Shown here piece by piece: positions 42,236 to 50,390 of a stretch of 64,000 bases of DNA. Source of the stretch: CALFVT01 sp039989855 (GTDB taxonomy: Bacteria > Pseudomonadota > Alphaproteobacteria > Caulobacterales > Maricaulaceae); the NCBI GenBank assembly GCA_039989855.1, contig JBDXGZ010000018.1, forward strand, positions 62,001 to 126,000. Direction: 5' to 3'. Under the pieces are notes generated by a model. That model was given only the letters and a program-made list of their open reading frames with translations. It had not been told where the DNA came from and did no database searches. The position numbers and the translations under genes are program-made. Within the stretch, counting starts at the first letter, position 1. Each line of letters opens with the position of its first letter.

Positions 42236-42880
42236 TATGGCGAATAATCTTCCCCGCCGTAAGGGTAAGCTGACGGAGTCAGTTTGGCGGCCCTCTGGAT
42301 ATATGTCTTCTTTTTCAAGATCATAAAAAGATATCCACGCCCTGCCGTTTACCCTTATTTTAGGCTTATCACCTTTTTGGACAGTGAGTATGAGTTATAC
42401 TGGCGTAAAGGTGAGGATTGGTGCGGATAGCGCGCGGCTTAACTCACCGTGTGTCTCGCCGGACGCTTCGTAACCCGCCCCAAAGCCGTAAGGCCCTAAG
42501 GGCGCGATGGTCGTGACATACCACTGTCCGGAGCCTTTGAAAAAGCCAATCGCGTGGCGGTGCAGCCCTAAGGCTGCTGTCCAAGCAAAGTGCCTTGGAC
42601 ACTCCGAAGCGTAAAATATTTATAACATTTGGTATCCATCGCTCGGATGCTGCCACGCCTGTCCATATATTTTGGGCCACCTTGCTTTGAAAGAGGCGAG
42701 AATTTTTGTGCAGGGGGAGGATAATTATATTAATTTTTTCACCTCCTATATAAAGTCAATTCACGATACCCCCCCATAAAACCGACATGTTTTGAGGGTT
42801 TTTCGACCTCACCCATATTGCAACCCGCGATAATATCCCCATATAAGCAGGACAAGAACGATAAATAGACGGAGGGATAT
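42236..42880. other. Structured gene-free region; candidate structured RNA or repeat
   Basis: No credible protein gene is present. A first hairpin pairs CCGCC+CTGAC (42254-42258, 42270-42274) with GTCAG+GGCGG (42278-42282, 42286-42290). A second element has an 8-bp closing stem, ACGCTTCG (42463-42470) with CGAAGCGT (42605-42612). Inside it are GCCC/GGGC (42493-42503), GCAGCC/GGCTGC (42562-42567, 42572-42577) and GTCCAAG/CTTGGAC (42579-42585, 42594-42600). CCCTAAGG occurs in two of the loops. The last 200 bases presumably hold the promoter of the downstream cluster. Confidence 0.5.
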
Positions 42881-43963
42881 ATGGCGAAATTTGACACGCA
42901 GATAGAAAAGTCAAAATCGGAAGTCGCGGAGGCGCAAGCGAAAATTGCAGCCCTAAGTGCGCAAATTGAAAGCGCTCGCGATAAGGCTCTTTCAGGGCAA
43001 GACATTTCGATTGATATTGAAAATGCCACGCTTGATGAGGTTCACGCCCATTCGCAATTAATGAACAATAATATTGCTGACCTGATTTTAGGTCTGGATG
43101 ATGTCACGTCGGGGTTCTCTAAAGAATTTGACTCGATGCGGTCAAAAACGGGATGGGAAAAATTCGTCGGCATATTCTCTAAGCAGCGCGCTGAAAGTTT
43201 GCGCTCTGAACGGATTCGCGCCGCCACAGTTGAAGATAAGTTGCAAGACCTCATCACCAAATCCAACACCATCACAGGCATGTTGCAAGAACAGCTTAAT
43301 GAGCTGCATCATCATAAAGAGCGTGTGGATGCAAATTTGACGAGCACATTGGCAGGCCGTGAAGCGGCGGTTGACGCGCTTGAAACCATTAAAGCTGACC
43401 TCCTCGCGCTTGATCCAAAAATCATCGAGCTTGAGAATAAGCTGTCGGTAGAACAAGACGCGAAAGGCCGCGCCCGCCTTGAGACAGAGCTGGCCAAAAT
43501 TAACGGCAAGTTCAATGAGCTGACGCAAATGGAGCAGGTCAAATTGGCGGAAAGTCAAACGCTAGAGCGCTATATTGAAAAGGGTAAAACTTGGTCGGAT
43601 AGTTTGCAAAATCAGGCGGCCACACAAATGGTGCTGATTAACAAGCTACAAACCGATACAAAGCAACGGGTCGTGCTGTATGACGCGCTGACGAAATCCC
43701 TTAAAACGGCGCAGCAGCAAGATGTCGCTCACCGTATTAATGAGATCGGCGTGCAAACGGACAAGGAAGCCCAAACCGCTATGGCGGCGATTGGCTCGGC
43801 AACTAATTCTCGCATGGCCGAGATGATGGAAGCCCATGACGACCATATCGTCTTTGCCCGTAAAGTCCTCGAAGAGAAGGCTAAGGCGGACGAGCGTTTC
43901 GCGCGCCGTTTTGCCAAGATCGTCGAAAAGCATGACGCCAATGCTTACGGAGAGGATAGCTAA
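42881..43963 (+). CDS. Coiled-coil protein, first gene of the AAA+ cluster (TelA-like layout)
   Basis: The 360-residue protein is almost wholly helical. Long heptad stretches run from residue 1 to 60 (MAKFDTQIEKSKSEVAEAQA) and from 110 to 280 (LQEQLNELHHHKERVDAN ... IELENKLSVEQDAKGRARLE). A middle segment (KTGWEKFVGIFSKQRAESLRSERI) breaks the coil and resembles the linker of toxic-anion-resistance (TelA) proteins, to which length and layout are similar. It has no signal peptide or membrane helix. GGAGGGATAT precedes the ATG, a strong ribosome binding site. As the first gene of seven, it may be a scaffold for the AAA+ ATPase two genes on. Family membership is not certain. Confidence 0.7.
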   Translation: MAKFDTQIEKSKSEVAEAQAKIAALSAQIESARDKALSGQDISIDIENATLDEVHAHSQLMNNNIADLILGLDDVTSGFSKEFDSMRSKTGWEKFVGIFSKQRAESLRSERIRAATVEDKLQDLITKSNTITGMLQEQLNELHHHKERVDANLTSTLAGREAAVDALETIKADLLALDPKIIELENKLSVEQDAKGRARLETELAKINGKFNELTQMEQVKLAESQTLERYIEKGKTWSDSLQNQAATQMVLINKLQTDTKQRVVLYDALTKSLKTAQQQDVAHRINEIGVQTDKEAQTAMAAIGSATNSRMAEMMEAHDDHIVFARKVLEEKAKADERFARRFAKIVEKHDANAYGEDS

Positions 43964-43975
43964 GAGGTCTCTCGC

Positions 43976-45115
43976 ATGACGGGTAAAATAGACCTCACAG
44001 CCACTCATAAACCCCTCGAGACAGCGCTCGCCACGCGGCGCTATTTCGCCAAGTTTGAGCGCATTATGGCGCACCTCTCAGAGGTGATCCGCCGCTCTGA
44101 AGGGGATTATGAGATTTCAGAACTCGAGGCTGATGTCCTCGGCTATTACATTCACGGCTTGACCACGAGCTTCACCGCTCTGTCCTATAAATACCTCATG
44201 GCGCAGCGGGTGGGCCGCGCCAATCCAGCGACCTTGCTCAATATTGATAAGTCCGATAGCGGCTTTCCTGTTTACCAAGAGATACTGCAAATGGCGTCAG
44301 ACGCTTTGCAAGTCAAAGATCATCTAAAATCGCTTCCTGATGAGGCGCGTCTGAAACAAGAAATGGTCACCCATATTCTGGATGAGCGCACAGCCCCGAC
44401 GCAGCTACAATATGCCATGTCGCAACGGCTTTATTATGAGAGCCTCAGTGGAGGAAATTTGTTCTTGGCGCAAAATCACCCAAAGGCCGTTTGGAAAAAG
44501 GGACATACGGCCAAGACCCGCCGCGATTATGTCGTGCATTGGGCGGTCTATGATAGTCAAGCCAATCTGCCCGTCGTCTATATTATGGACCTCGTCGATG
44601 TCGGTCGTCGCCCCCTGCCTTATGATGAGCGGCGCTGGCCACGACTGCAAGACAGCTTGCTGGCGCAATCGCTCTCAAGCCTCACCTTGCTGACCATCGC
44701 TAAGGGGCTGGATGAAGATTATGATAATCTATACCCCATGCGGCTACGGCGCTTTAATTTGGGACCGATGTATAGCCACGCCTTTACCACGCAGACGGGG
44801 CCTTTGCGCGATATCCTCGCCGAAGCAAGCGGCACGCCAGGTCTTGATTGGACCTTGTCATGGCGGATTGAAACGCTGGTATCCGAAAGCGCCAAATCAG
44901 AGAAGACAGGAATTTTCTCCAAAGCTCAACGGCAGATTTATAAGCTCGATAAGCTAAACCCAGAGGCGACTTTGGCGGGGGCCTCACATGTGGCGCGCTC
45001 ACTGGTCATCCCTCACCGCGCCTTTCAAGTACTGGCCGAGAAAGACCCAGTTGGATTCCGTAAAGTCCGCAAATATGTGGTCGGCGAGAACGGCCAAATT
45101 TTAAATCATAATTAG
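43976..45115 (+). CDS. Unknown cytoplasmic protein, second gene of the AAA+ cluster
   Basis: The 379-residue protein has no signal peptide, membrane helix or motif I know. It starts MTGKIDLTATHKPLETALATRRYFAKFERIMAHL; a Trp/Arg-rich middle (HWAVYDSQANLPVVYIMDLVDVGRRPLPYDERRWPR) looks like a structured beta core, and the C terminus ends LVIPHRAFQVLAEKDPVGFRKVRKYVVG. GAGG lies 8 bases before the ATG. It is 12 bases after the coiled-coil gene and 8 before the ATPase gene, so the three are one unit. Confidence 0.65.
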   Translation: MTGKIDLTATHKPLETALATRRYFAKFERIMAHLSEVIRRSEGDYEISELEADVLGYYIHGLTTSFTALSYKYLMAQRVGRANPATLLNIDKSDSGFPVYQEILQMASDALQVKDHLKSLPDEARLKQEMVTHILDERTAPTQLQYAMSQRLYYESLSGGNLFLAQNHPKAVWKKGHTAKTRRDYVVHWAVYDSQANLPVVYIMDLVDVGRRPLPYDERRWPRLQDSLLAQSLSSLTLLTIAKGLDEDYDNLYPMRLRRFNLGPMYSHAFTTQTGPLRDILAEASGTPGLDWTLSWRIETLVSESAKSEKTGIFSKAQRQIYKLDKLNPEATLAGASHVARSLVIPHRAFQVLAEKDPVGFRKVRKYVVGENGQILNHN

Positions 45116-45123
45116 GGGGAAAT

Positions 45124-47076
45124 ATGTCCGACGTCTCAGACCAAATGGAATTAAAAGAAAACCTCATTCGCGCGAAATATAAGGCGGCTGAAAGCCTGCT
45201 TGATGGGTTTGACCACACACCGCGTTTGGCGAAAAAAATCAACGTGGCGAGTACCGCGCCCAAAGAGCGCTCCTCGGGCATTGGGACGCGTAGACGCTTC
45301 CGCTCGACCACGCCGGGCCTTGTGACCCAAAGTACCGCCCGTCCCGAAGGTGTGCACCTGATTGGGCGCGTTAACGGCATTGAAGGCGATGACCCGCTGC
45401 CCAGCCCACTGCAAGCGAATGTATTGCAATCGTTGCGCCGCGCCATTGCCATCGCCCTCGCCGTGTCTGATCAATATAGCGACCATACGGGCCTCTCAAG
45501 CTTGATGAAGGATAATCTCGAAGGCAAATTAGCGGCAGGCAAGTCTACCGAATTTACCGAAGGCCTCGCCGCCAGTGCCCTGATTAGCCTCCACGTCTTT
45601 GCCAATGCGGCAAGTTTTCTGCTTGAGGATGTTCACGCCGATGCGTCCGACGCGCCCGTCGACATTGGCGAGGTTGAGGAAATCCTCACAGACAATCCGC
45701 AGCTCGCCCTCACAGGCCTCCTCTGGGAGCTTGACCAAGACCTCGCCTTGTTTGCGGATAGTGAAGATAAGCTGCTTCCCGTTATCACCGCGTTCCTAGA
45801 GAAAGTCCTCGATATCACGGCCCTGCGCGCCGCGAACATGCCGCGCCTGAGCGCTTTCACATCTGTGACTTACCGCGTCGAAGCGGATGATTTTGAGATC
45901 AACGGCTTCACCCCGCATTCGCGCAGCAAGTCCAGCACGCTGACCATGACGTTCAAGAAACCGCATGAGGTCGTAGGTAATCACATCGCGAAATATCAGA
46001 GCATGAAGCTCGCGAAAATGGTCATGGCCTATGATTTCGAGCGCAAGCTTAACCCCTTCGCCGAACTGGGCGGGTTTATCTTTAACTTCATGGGCGACGG
46101 TATGCCTGGCACGGGTAAGACCACGCTGATTCAAATGATGGCGGGACTAATAAATGATTATTGCCAAGTGGCGGATTACCCGTTCCGCTACCAGAACCTC
46201 TCGACAGATTCTATCGATAGCTACCAAGGCAAATCGGCGCAAAATGCCAAAGCCTTTATCAAAAATGTCATTGACCCGAACGTCATTGGCTTCGGCACGA
46301 TTGACGATATTGATCAACTGGCCGGCAAGCGCGGCGACCGTCAATCCTCCGCAGGGCAGCTCGAGATTACCGCCGTCTTGATGGAAAGTTTCGCAGGGGC
46401 CAATACGGTCGTGCGCGGCAATTGCACCTTCGGCATGTTCTCTAACTATCCTGAGAATGTCGATGATGCGTTGCGGCAACGCGCAGGCGCAAGGTTCCTC
46501 GTCGACGGGCCGCAAACCCGCGACGACTATATTGATATCCTGCATTTGCTAATGGGGAAGAACCATGACATCCCGACAGGCAAGCATGAGTTGTTCGCCG
46601 CGCAGCAAATTAAAAAGGCCGTGGCCGCCTCATATGAATCCCACGCCAAGCCGCATGAGGAAAAACTCCTGCAAGTGTTTGACGGGGTGAATAAAAAGAT
46701 CGGCAAGCTCGACGATATTGCCAAAATGGGGACTTACCTCAAAGCCATTCAAGAGGCGGACGGGCGCTTTACAGGACGGGCAATTAAAAACATCACCGAC
46801 GCCGTCAAAGTCCGTGCTATGGATTTCGAACTGCCAGACGAATGGATGGAAAATCCAGAGCTATTCCTGTTTCAAAATTACGACCGCAAACGCGACATGA
46901 TCGCCGACCTCTCGCAACCCATCACGGTGGATATGGTCATCCAAGAGATTAACCGCTACGCCGACAGCGAATTCCGCTACGCCGATAAAAGCGACGAAGT
47001 GGCGATTGAAAATATGGTCCGCGATTACGCCCGTCAGGAAGAAGCGAAGAAGCGCTATTTGGGGGGTAAAAAATAA
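45124..47076 (+). CDS. AAA+ ATPase, core of the unusual seven-gene cluster
   Basis: The 650-residue protein has an N-terminal helical part (residues 1-280) and an AAA+ core. Walker A is GMPGTGKTT at 326-334 with Lys332; Walker B is FGTIDDIDQL with Asp394-Asp395 and Asp397 in place of the usual DE; sensor 1 is in GMFSNYPENV; the arginine-finger region is DDALRQRAGARF; sensor 2 GRAIKNI. The C terminus is helical with a basic end (EEAKKRYLGGKK). AGGGGG is the ribosome binding site. It probably remodels the coiled-coil partner or the membrane proteins encoded with it. Not a protease or helicase by motif. Confidence 0.8.
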   Translation: MSDVSDQMELKENLIRAKYKAAESLLDGFDHTPRLAKKINVASTAPKERSSGIGTRRRFRSTTPGLVTQSTARPEGVHLIGRVNGIEGDDPLPSPLQANVLQSLRRAIAIALAVSDQYSDHTGLSSLMKDNLEGKLAAGKSTEFTEGLAASALISLHVFANAASFLLEDVHADASDAPVDIGEVEEILTDNPQLALTGLLWELDQDLALFADSEDKLLPVITAFLEKVLDITALRAANMPRLSAFTSVTYRVEADDFEINGFTPHSRSKSSTLTMTFKKPHEVVGNHIAKYQSMKLAKMVMAYDFERKLNPFAELGGFIFNFMGDGMPGTGKTTLIQMMAGLINDYCQVADYPFRYQNLSTDSIDSYQGKSAQNAKAFIKNVIDPNVIGFGTIDDIDQLAGKRGDRQSSAGQLEITAVLMESFAGANTVVRGNCTFGMFSNYPENVDDALRQRAGARFLVDGPQTRDDYIDILHLLMGKNHDIPTGKHELFAAQQIKKAVAASYESHAKPHEEKLLQVFDGVNKKIGKLDDIAKMGTYLKAIQEADGRFTGRAIKNITDAVKVRAMDFELPDEWMENPELFLFQNYDRKRDMIADLSQPITVDMVIQEINRYADSEFRYADKSDEVAIENMVRDYARQEEAKKRYLGGKK

Positions 47077-47106
47077 CCTTAATGCCCTCAATTGTTCAGA
47101 GTCAAT

Positions 47107-47340
47107 TCCCCTCACCCCGCAGTGCCTTACGGCACGCGGACCTCTCCCAAGGGAGAGGTGACCAACAGCCCTCCCCCTCGAGGGGGGAGGTGGGCCGTGC
47201 CGTTAGGCGCGGGTCGGTGGGGGTGATGGCCGTCGCTGCGCCGCGTGGTGACGTGAGTATGTTAGCACCCCCTCAGCCCGGTCTTGCTACCGCAAGACCC
47301 GGCAGCTCCCCCCTCAAGGGGGAGCGCAATGTGGGAGGTA
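47107..47340. repeat. Palindromic repeat island 1 inside the AAA+ cluster
   Basis: Three GC-rich units follow one another. Unit A (47107-47160) contains CCCCGCAGTGCCTTACGGCA and CTCTCCCAAGGGAGAG. Unit B (47167-47257) has CCCCCTCGAGGGGG at its core. Unit C (47268-47339) has CTTGCTACCGCAAG and CCCCCCTCAAGGGGG. A and B recur in island 2 in reverse order. The end of unit C provides GGGAGG, the ribosome binding site of the next gene. These look like dispersed intergenic elements of alphaproteobacterial genomes. Confidence 0.8.
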
Positions 47341-47344
47341 AAGA

Positions 47345-47668
47345 ATGAGCTTATTCTCAATATTAGGCGCTTTACTATCAATTGTAATTGGTTTCTCTAT
47401 CCTGCACTTTATACAAAAAAAAGTGACAGATAAAAAACCTCGGTTGATTGTTGAAGCCACAATTATGACTATGACTGCAACTATAGTAGTACCACCCATG
47501 CTAACAGGACTCATCTATTCAATAACGTCTCAGCCCATCAATTCATCTGATATTTTTGGTATGATAAAATTTTGTGGGATTATGTTTTTCTCTATTACGG
47601 CCTTTTTATACTTGGCAAAATGGGTTTTAGAATCCCTGTTTTCTAAATCTAAAGGCCGTCAAATATGA
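47345..47668 (+). CDS. Small membrane protein between repeat islands
   Basis: The 107-residue protein has three hydrophobic helices (residues about 4-22, 36-58 and 72-95) and a basic end (SKSKGRQI). MSLFSILGALLSIVIGFSIL starts without a signal cleavage site. It is A/T rich between two GC-rich repeat islands. GGGAGG, 6 bases before the ATG, is the last part of the repeat unit. It may be a recent addition to the operon or an original member whose spacers were invaded. No family recognised. Confidence 0.6.
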   Translation: MSLFSILGALLSIVIGFSILHFIQKKVTDKKPRLIVEATIMTMTATIVVPPMLTGLIYSITSQPINSSDIFGMIKFCGIMFFSITAFLYLAKWVLESLFSKSKGRQI

Positions 47669-47945
47669 CTCACCCCACCCAACATACACCCAAGCCCTCC
47701 CCCTCGAGGGGGGAGGTGGGCCGTGCCGTAAGGCGCGGGTCGCTGGGCGTGATGGCCGTCGCCACGCCGCGTGGTGACGTGGGATTGTTTATGTCCCCTC
47801 ACCCCGCAGTGCCTTACGGCACGCGGACCTCTCCCTCGAGAGGGGAACGCAATGGGAGAGGCAAAATATACAATTCAAACCTCTCCTTGGGGAGAGGTCG
47901 GCCTGAGGCGCAGCCGAAGACTAGCCGGGTGAGGGGACATTTATC
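47669..47945. repeat. Palindromic repeat island 2 inside the AAA+ cluster
   Basis: Unit B (47692-47782) matches island 1 with few differences (CCCCCTCGAGGGGG core, then GTGGGCCGTGCCGTAAGGCG). Unit A (47794-47856) matches CCCCGCAGTGCCTTACGGCA, with CTCTCCCTCGAGAGGGG in place of the first copy's arm. A fourth unit D (47878-47939) carries CCTCTCCTTGGGGAGAGG and ends GGTGAGGGG, which is the ribosome binding site of the next gene. A 94-codon frame here (47665-47949) is an artefact of the repeats. Confidence 0.8.
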
Positions 47946-49460
47946 ATGATGCGTTTGATTGAACGGGGTCTGATGTACGGCAACCTCATAGAGGTCAGCG
48001 CACCGGGTATGGTGGCGCGTTATAATCGGGCGATGAAACGCTTTACAGGGCTTGAGACAAAACTGACCGAATTTCACATTGATATATCGGGGTTTTCGCC
48101 CGAGATTGGTCATGAGATTGAGAACGATTTATACCTCAATCCCAAGGGCTGTAATCAGCAATTTATCTTATTGACGCCGAGCCAGAAAACCGCGCCGCTG
48201 CTCAGCACAGAATTTTCGACCTCGCGCAAAATTCTGCGTGATTATATCGTTAGCAATGAGGATGAGCTGTTCGCCCTCACCGCGCGCGAGGCTGTGACGG
48301 GGGAGCTGATGGACTCGGTTTACCGCATTGATAGTCCCGCTGACCTGATGGCCATTCAAAATATTCACATCGAAGCCGACACCATTAGCGACCGCGTGAA
48401 GGGGGCGGAAACCCTCAAGAGTCACATTGAGCGTTTCATGGGAGAAGAGGATGCGTGGTGGGATGATGTGCTGATCGCGGAGATGGTTGAGCTGGCCAAA
48501 ACCACGGGCAATATTTACCGCAATCCTGTCAAGCTTTCGACCAAGAGCTATACGCAAGGGTGTTATTATACGTCCCATTACGGCGGGGTGTATATTTTCC
48601 GCGATCTGGAAAACCAGCCCAAGAATTTGCTCATCACCAAGGTCGCAGCAAAAGGGTTTGAAGATTATAACGGCACGACAGTTTATGATGTGGGGGACCG
48701 TCAAAAGATTGCCAATTTCCTGCATAATAATAATCTCATCGAGCCTGTTGTCACGACCCGCGGGGCGCGCGCAGGCGTTGAGATTATCAAGCAAAAAATC
48801 GACTTTATTATCATTGCGACCTTGGCCGAGTTGGGCGAAGATTTATCCGATCTATCCCGTCAAGATATTCGCTTTCTGACCCGTAAATATATTGACGATA
48901 TGCCGCAAGAATATCACGGGCTTGTAGATGTTGTTCGTTGGTTTGACGGGGACGGGGAGCACCCGAAATTTGGGCCTGAACATGCGGCTTATTTTTACAA
49001 ATTCCGCGCCTCGCAGCATGAGCATCGTGATCTGGTCAACCGTCTTTTGGCGCAATTGTCACCGCTTGATTTTCGGCAACTTTTCATTTGCCATAAGTCG
49101 TTATTTTACGCGACGTACAAAACATGGTCGGACGAAAAACGTGAATATGTCGCGCGGTTCCTCGCCGAGGAATATGCCGCCGACAAAGACGGCACGCGGG
49201 AATTGCTTTATGGTTCTTGGCCCGCACGCTACGCTCCGCCTAAGGACAAAGACGATAAGACAAAAGATAAGCGCAAATCTTCAAAATCAAAACGCGGCCG
49301 TAAACCCTCGTCTGCCCGCGCCGAACTGCCGCAAAACCGCGGGAATAAACCTTATCGTCGGCGGGATAAAAAACATAATAACCCGTGGGGTGAGCCGTTG
49401 ATTAAAGACGGAAATTATTACGTAAAACTACGCAAGCGTCACCGCGACGATGATGATTAG
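47946..49460 (+). CDS. 504-residue protein of the AAA+ cluster, possibly a catalogued DUF
   Basis: The protein begins MMRLIERGLMYGNLIEVSAPGMVARYNRAMKRFTG. Residues 1-430 appear globular, with conserved-looking STKSYTQGCYYTSHYGGVYIF, KYIDDMPQEYHGLVDVVRWFDG and HKSLFYATYKTW. The last 75 residues are very basic and unstructured (PKDKDDKTKDKRKSSKSKRG, then a KPYRRRDKKHNN stretch) and end DDDD. It may match an alphaproteobacterial DUF (I think DUF6638), not certain. GAGGGG 9 bases before the ATG comes from the repeat. The tail suggests binding to nucleic acid or to an acidic membrane surface. Next gene is 21 bases downstream. Confidence 0.65.
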   Translation: MMRLIERGLMYGNLIEVSAPGMVARYNRAMKRFTGLETKLTEFHIDISGFSPEIGHEIENDLYLNPKGCNQQFILLTPSQKTAPLLSTEFSTSRKILRDYIVSNEDELFALTAREAVTGELMDSVYRIDSPADLMAIQNIHIEADTISDRVKGAETLKSHIERFMGEEDAWWDDVLIAEMVELAKTTGNIYRNPVKLSTKSYTQGCYYTSHYGGVYIFRDLENQPKNLLITKVAAKGFEDYNGTTVYDVGDRQKIANFLHNNNLIEPVVTTRGARAGVEIIKQKIDFIIIATLAELGEDLSDLSRQDIRFLTRKYIDDMPQEYHGLVDVVRWFDGDGEHPKFGPEHAAYFYKFRASQHEHRDLVNRLLAQLSPLDFRQLFICHKSLFYATYKTWSDEKREYVARFLAEEYAADKDGTRELLYGSWPARYAPPKDKDDKTKDKRKSSKSKRGRKPSSARAELPQNRGNKPYRRRDKKHNNPWGEPLIKDGNYYVKLRKRHRDDDD

Positions 49461-49481
49461 AGGCGAGAAATAAGGGAAAAC

Positions 49482-49742
49482 ATGGGCTGGCTTCGTATAT
49501 TAATATTGCTATTTGTGGCACTGACAATTGCTTATGTGGCCTTGTGGTTTAAGGCGCAACGACGACAGCGCACGCGGCTGAAAGCTCAACATTTGCAAAA
49601 TAAAAATGATGTAAGTGAAAAAGAATATATAACCACCGAAATGGAGCGGTTTAACCGAGGCCTGAAGCCAAAGATGCTCTTGCTCGTTTATATCTTGCCC
49701 TTTGCTCTCGTGCTGTTTTTACTCTATCTTGCCAATATATAA
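49482..49742 (+). CDS. Small two-helix membrane protein of the AAA+ cluster
   Basis: The 86-residue protein has a hydrophobic helix at each end (residues 3-22 MGWLRILILLFVALTIAYVA and 65-84 LLLVYILPFALVLFLLYLA) and a charged middle (QRRQRTRLKAQHLQNKNDVS). AAGGGAAAAC precedes the ATG. The DUF1523 gene follows after nine bases. The charged loop presumably faces the cytosol, where the ATPase could contact it. No named family. Confidence 0.65.
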   Translation: MGWLRILILLFVALTIAYVALWFKAQRRQRTRLKAQHLQNKNDVSEKEYITTEMERFNRGLKPKMLLLVYILPFALVLFLLYLANI

Positions 49743-49751
49743 GGATTGATC

Positions 49752-50390
49752 ATGACTACAATAAAACGTCTCTTATTCCTCGTCATCTTCATTTTTGTTG
49801 GCGCGGTACTGTGTTACTTCTTGCCGAACCGCGACATTGTGCAAGTCGTCGGGATTGAAGTGTCCCGAGAAGATTTCAAAAATATTGACCAATCAAAAAC
49901 GGGATATAACCGCGATGTTCGCTACATCAATGCAGAGTGGCCGAACGGAAAACCGCGTGTTTACCGCAATGAGGATGCCAATCTTTATCTTAAATTTGAT
50001 AGCGGAAATATTAACGCTCAGGCGCAAAGCCTCGGGAATAAACATGCGAACCAAGAAGCGCCTGTTTGGGTCGCCGTGAATCATTATGGCTGGCGAATTC
50101 CGATCCTATCTATGTATCCCAATGCTCTGAATATAAAACCCGTGGACGGGCCGAACGCCAAGATCATACCGTGGTTTAACATCATCTTTTTAAGCGCATT
50201 ATTCTTACTCTGTTGTTTCGCTTGGTGGAAATGGAGACAATTCAAAAAGAAACGCATTGACCCCGTCACGGATAAAATTGAAGAGCAAGTCGACGCGGTT
50301 ACGGAGAGTGTCAGCGAAGAGTTATCCGAGACAGGCGGAGCCATTAAACGCTTGTTCCGTAAATTCTTTGGCAGCGGCAAAAAGAATTAA
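49752..50390 (+). CDS. DUF1523 membrane protein, last gene of the AAA+ cluster
   Basis: The 212-residue product matches DUF1523: a membrane helix (RLLFLVIFIFVGAVLCYFLP) followed by NRDIVQVVG, RPNG-type WPNGKPRVYRNEDANLYLKF, HYGWRIPILSMYPNALNIKPV and IPWFNIIFLSALFLLCC, a second helix, then a helical cytosolic tail (DKIEEQVDAVTESVSEEL). The ATG at 49752 after AAGGATTGATC is used. The family is alphaproteobacterial and of unknown function. The gene overlaps sdaA by four bases at the convergent stops. Confidence 0.85.
   Translation: MTTIKRLLFLVIFIFVGAVLCYFLPNRDIVQVVGIEVSREDFKNIDQSKTGYNRDVRYINAEWPNGKPRVYRNEDANLYLKFDSGNINAQAQSLGNKHANQEAPVWVAVNHYGWRIPILSMYPNALNIKPVDGPNAKIIPWFNIIFLSALFLLCCFAWWKWRQFKKKRIDPVTDKIEEQVDAVTESVSEELSETGGAIKRLFRKFFGSGKKN

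Noticed and set aside
42396..42680. Minus-strand frames in the structured region, including a 78-codon one with ATG and a startless one reading GFFKGSGQWYVTTIAPLGP
   Set aside because: No ribosome binding site, no start for the better-looking frame, and the DNA is explained by nested hairpins.
47665..47949. 94-codon plus-strand frame between the small membrane protein and the 504-residue protein genes
   Set aside because: It lies completely within repeat island 2, its sequence is dictated by the palindromes, and a similar frame arises from island 1 (47082-47348).
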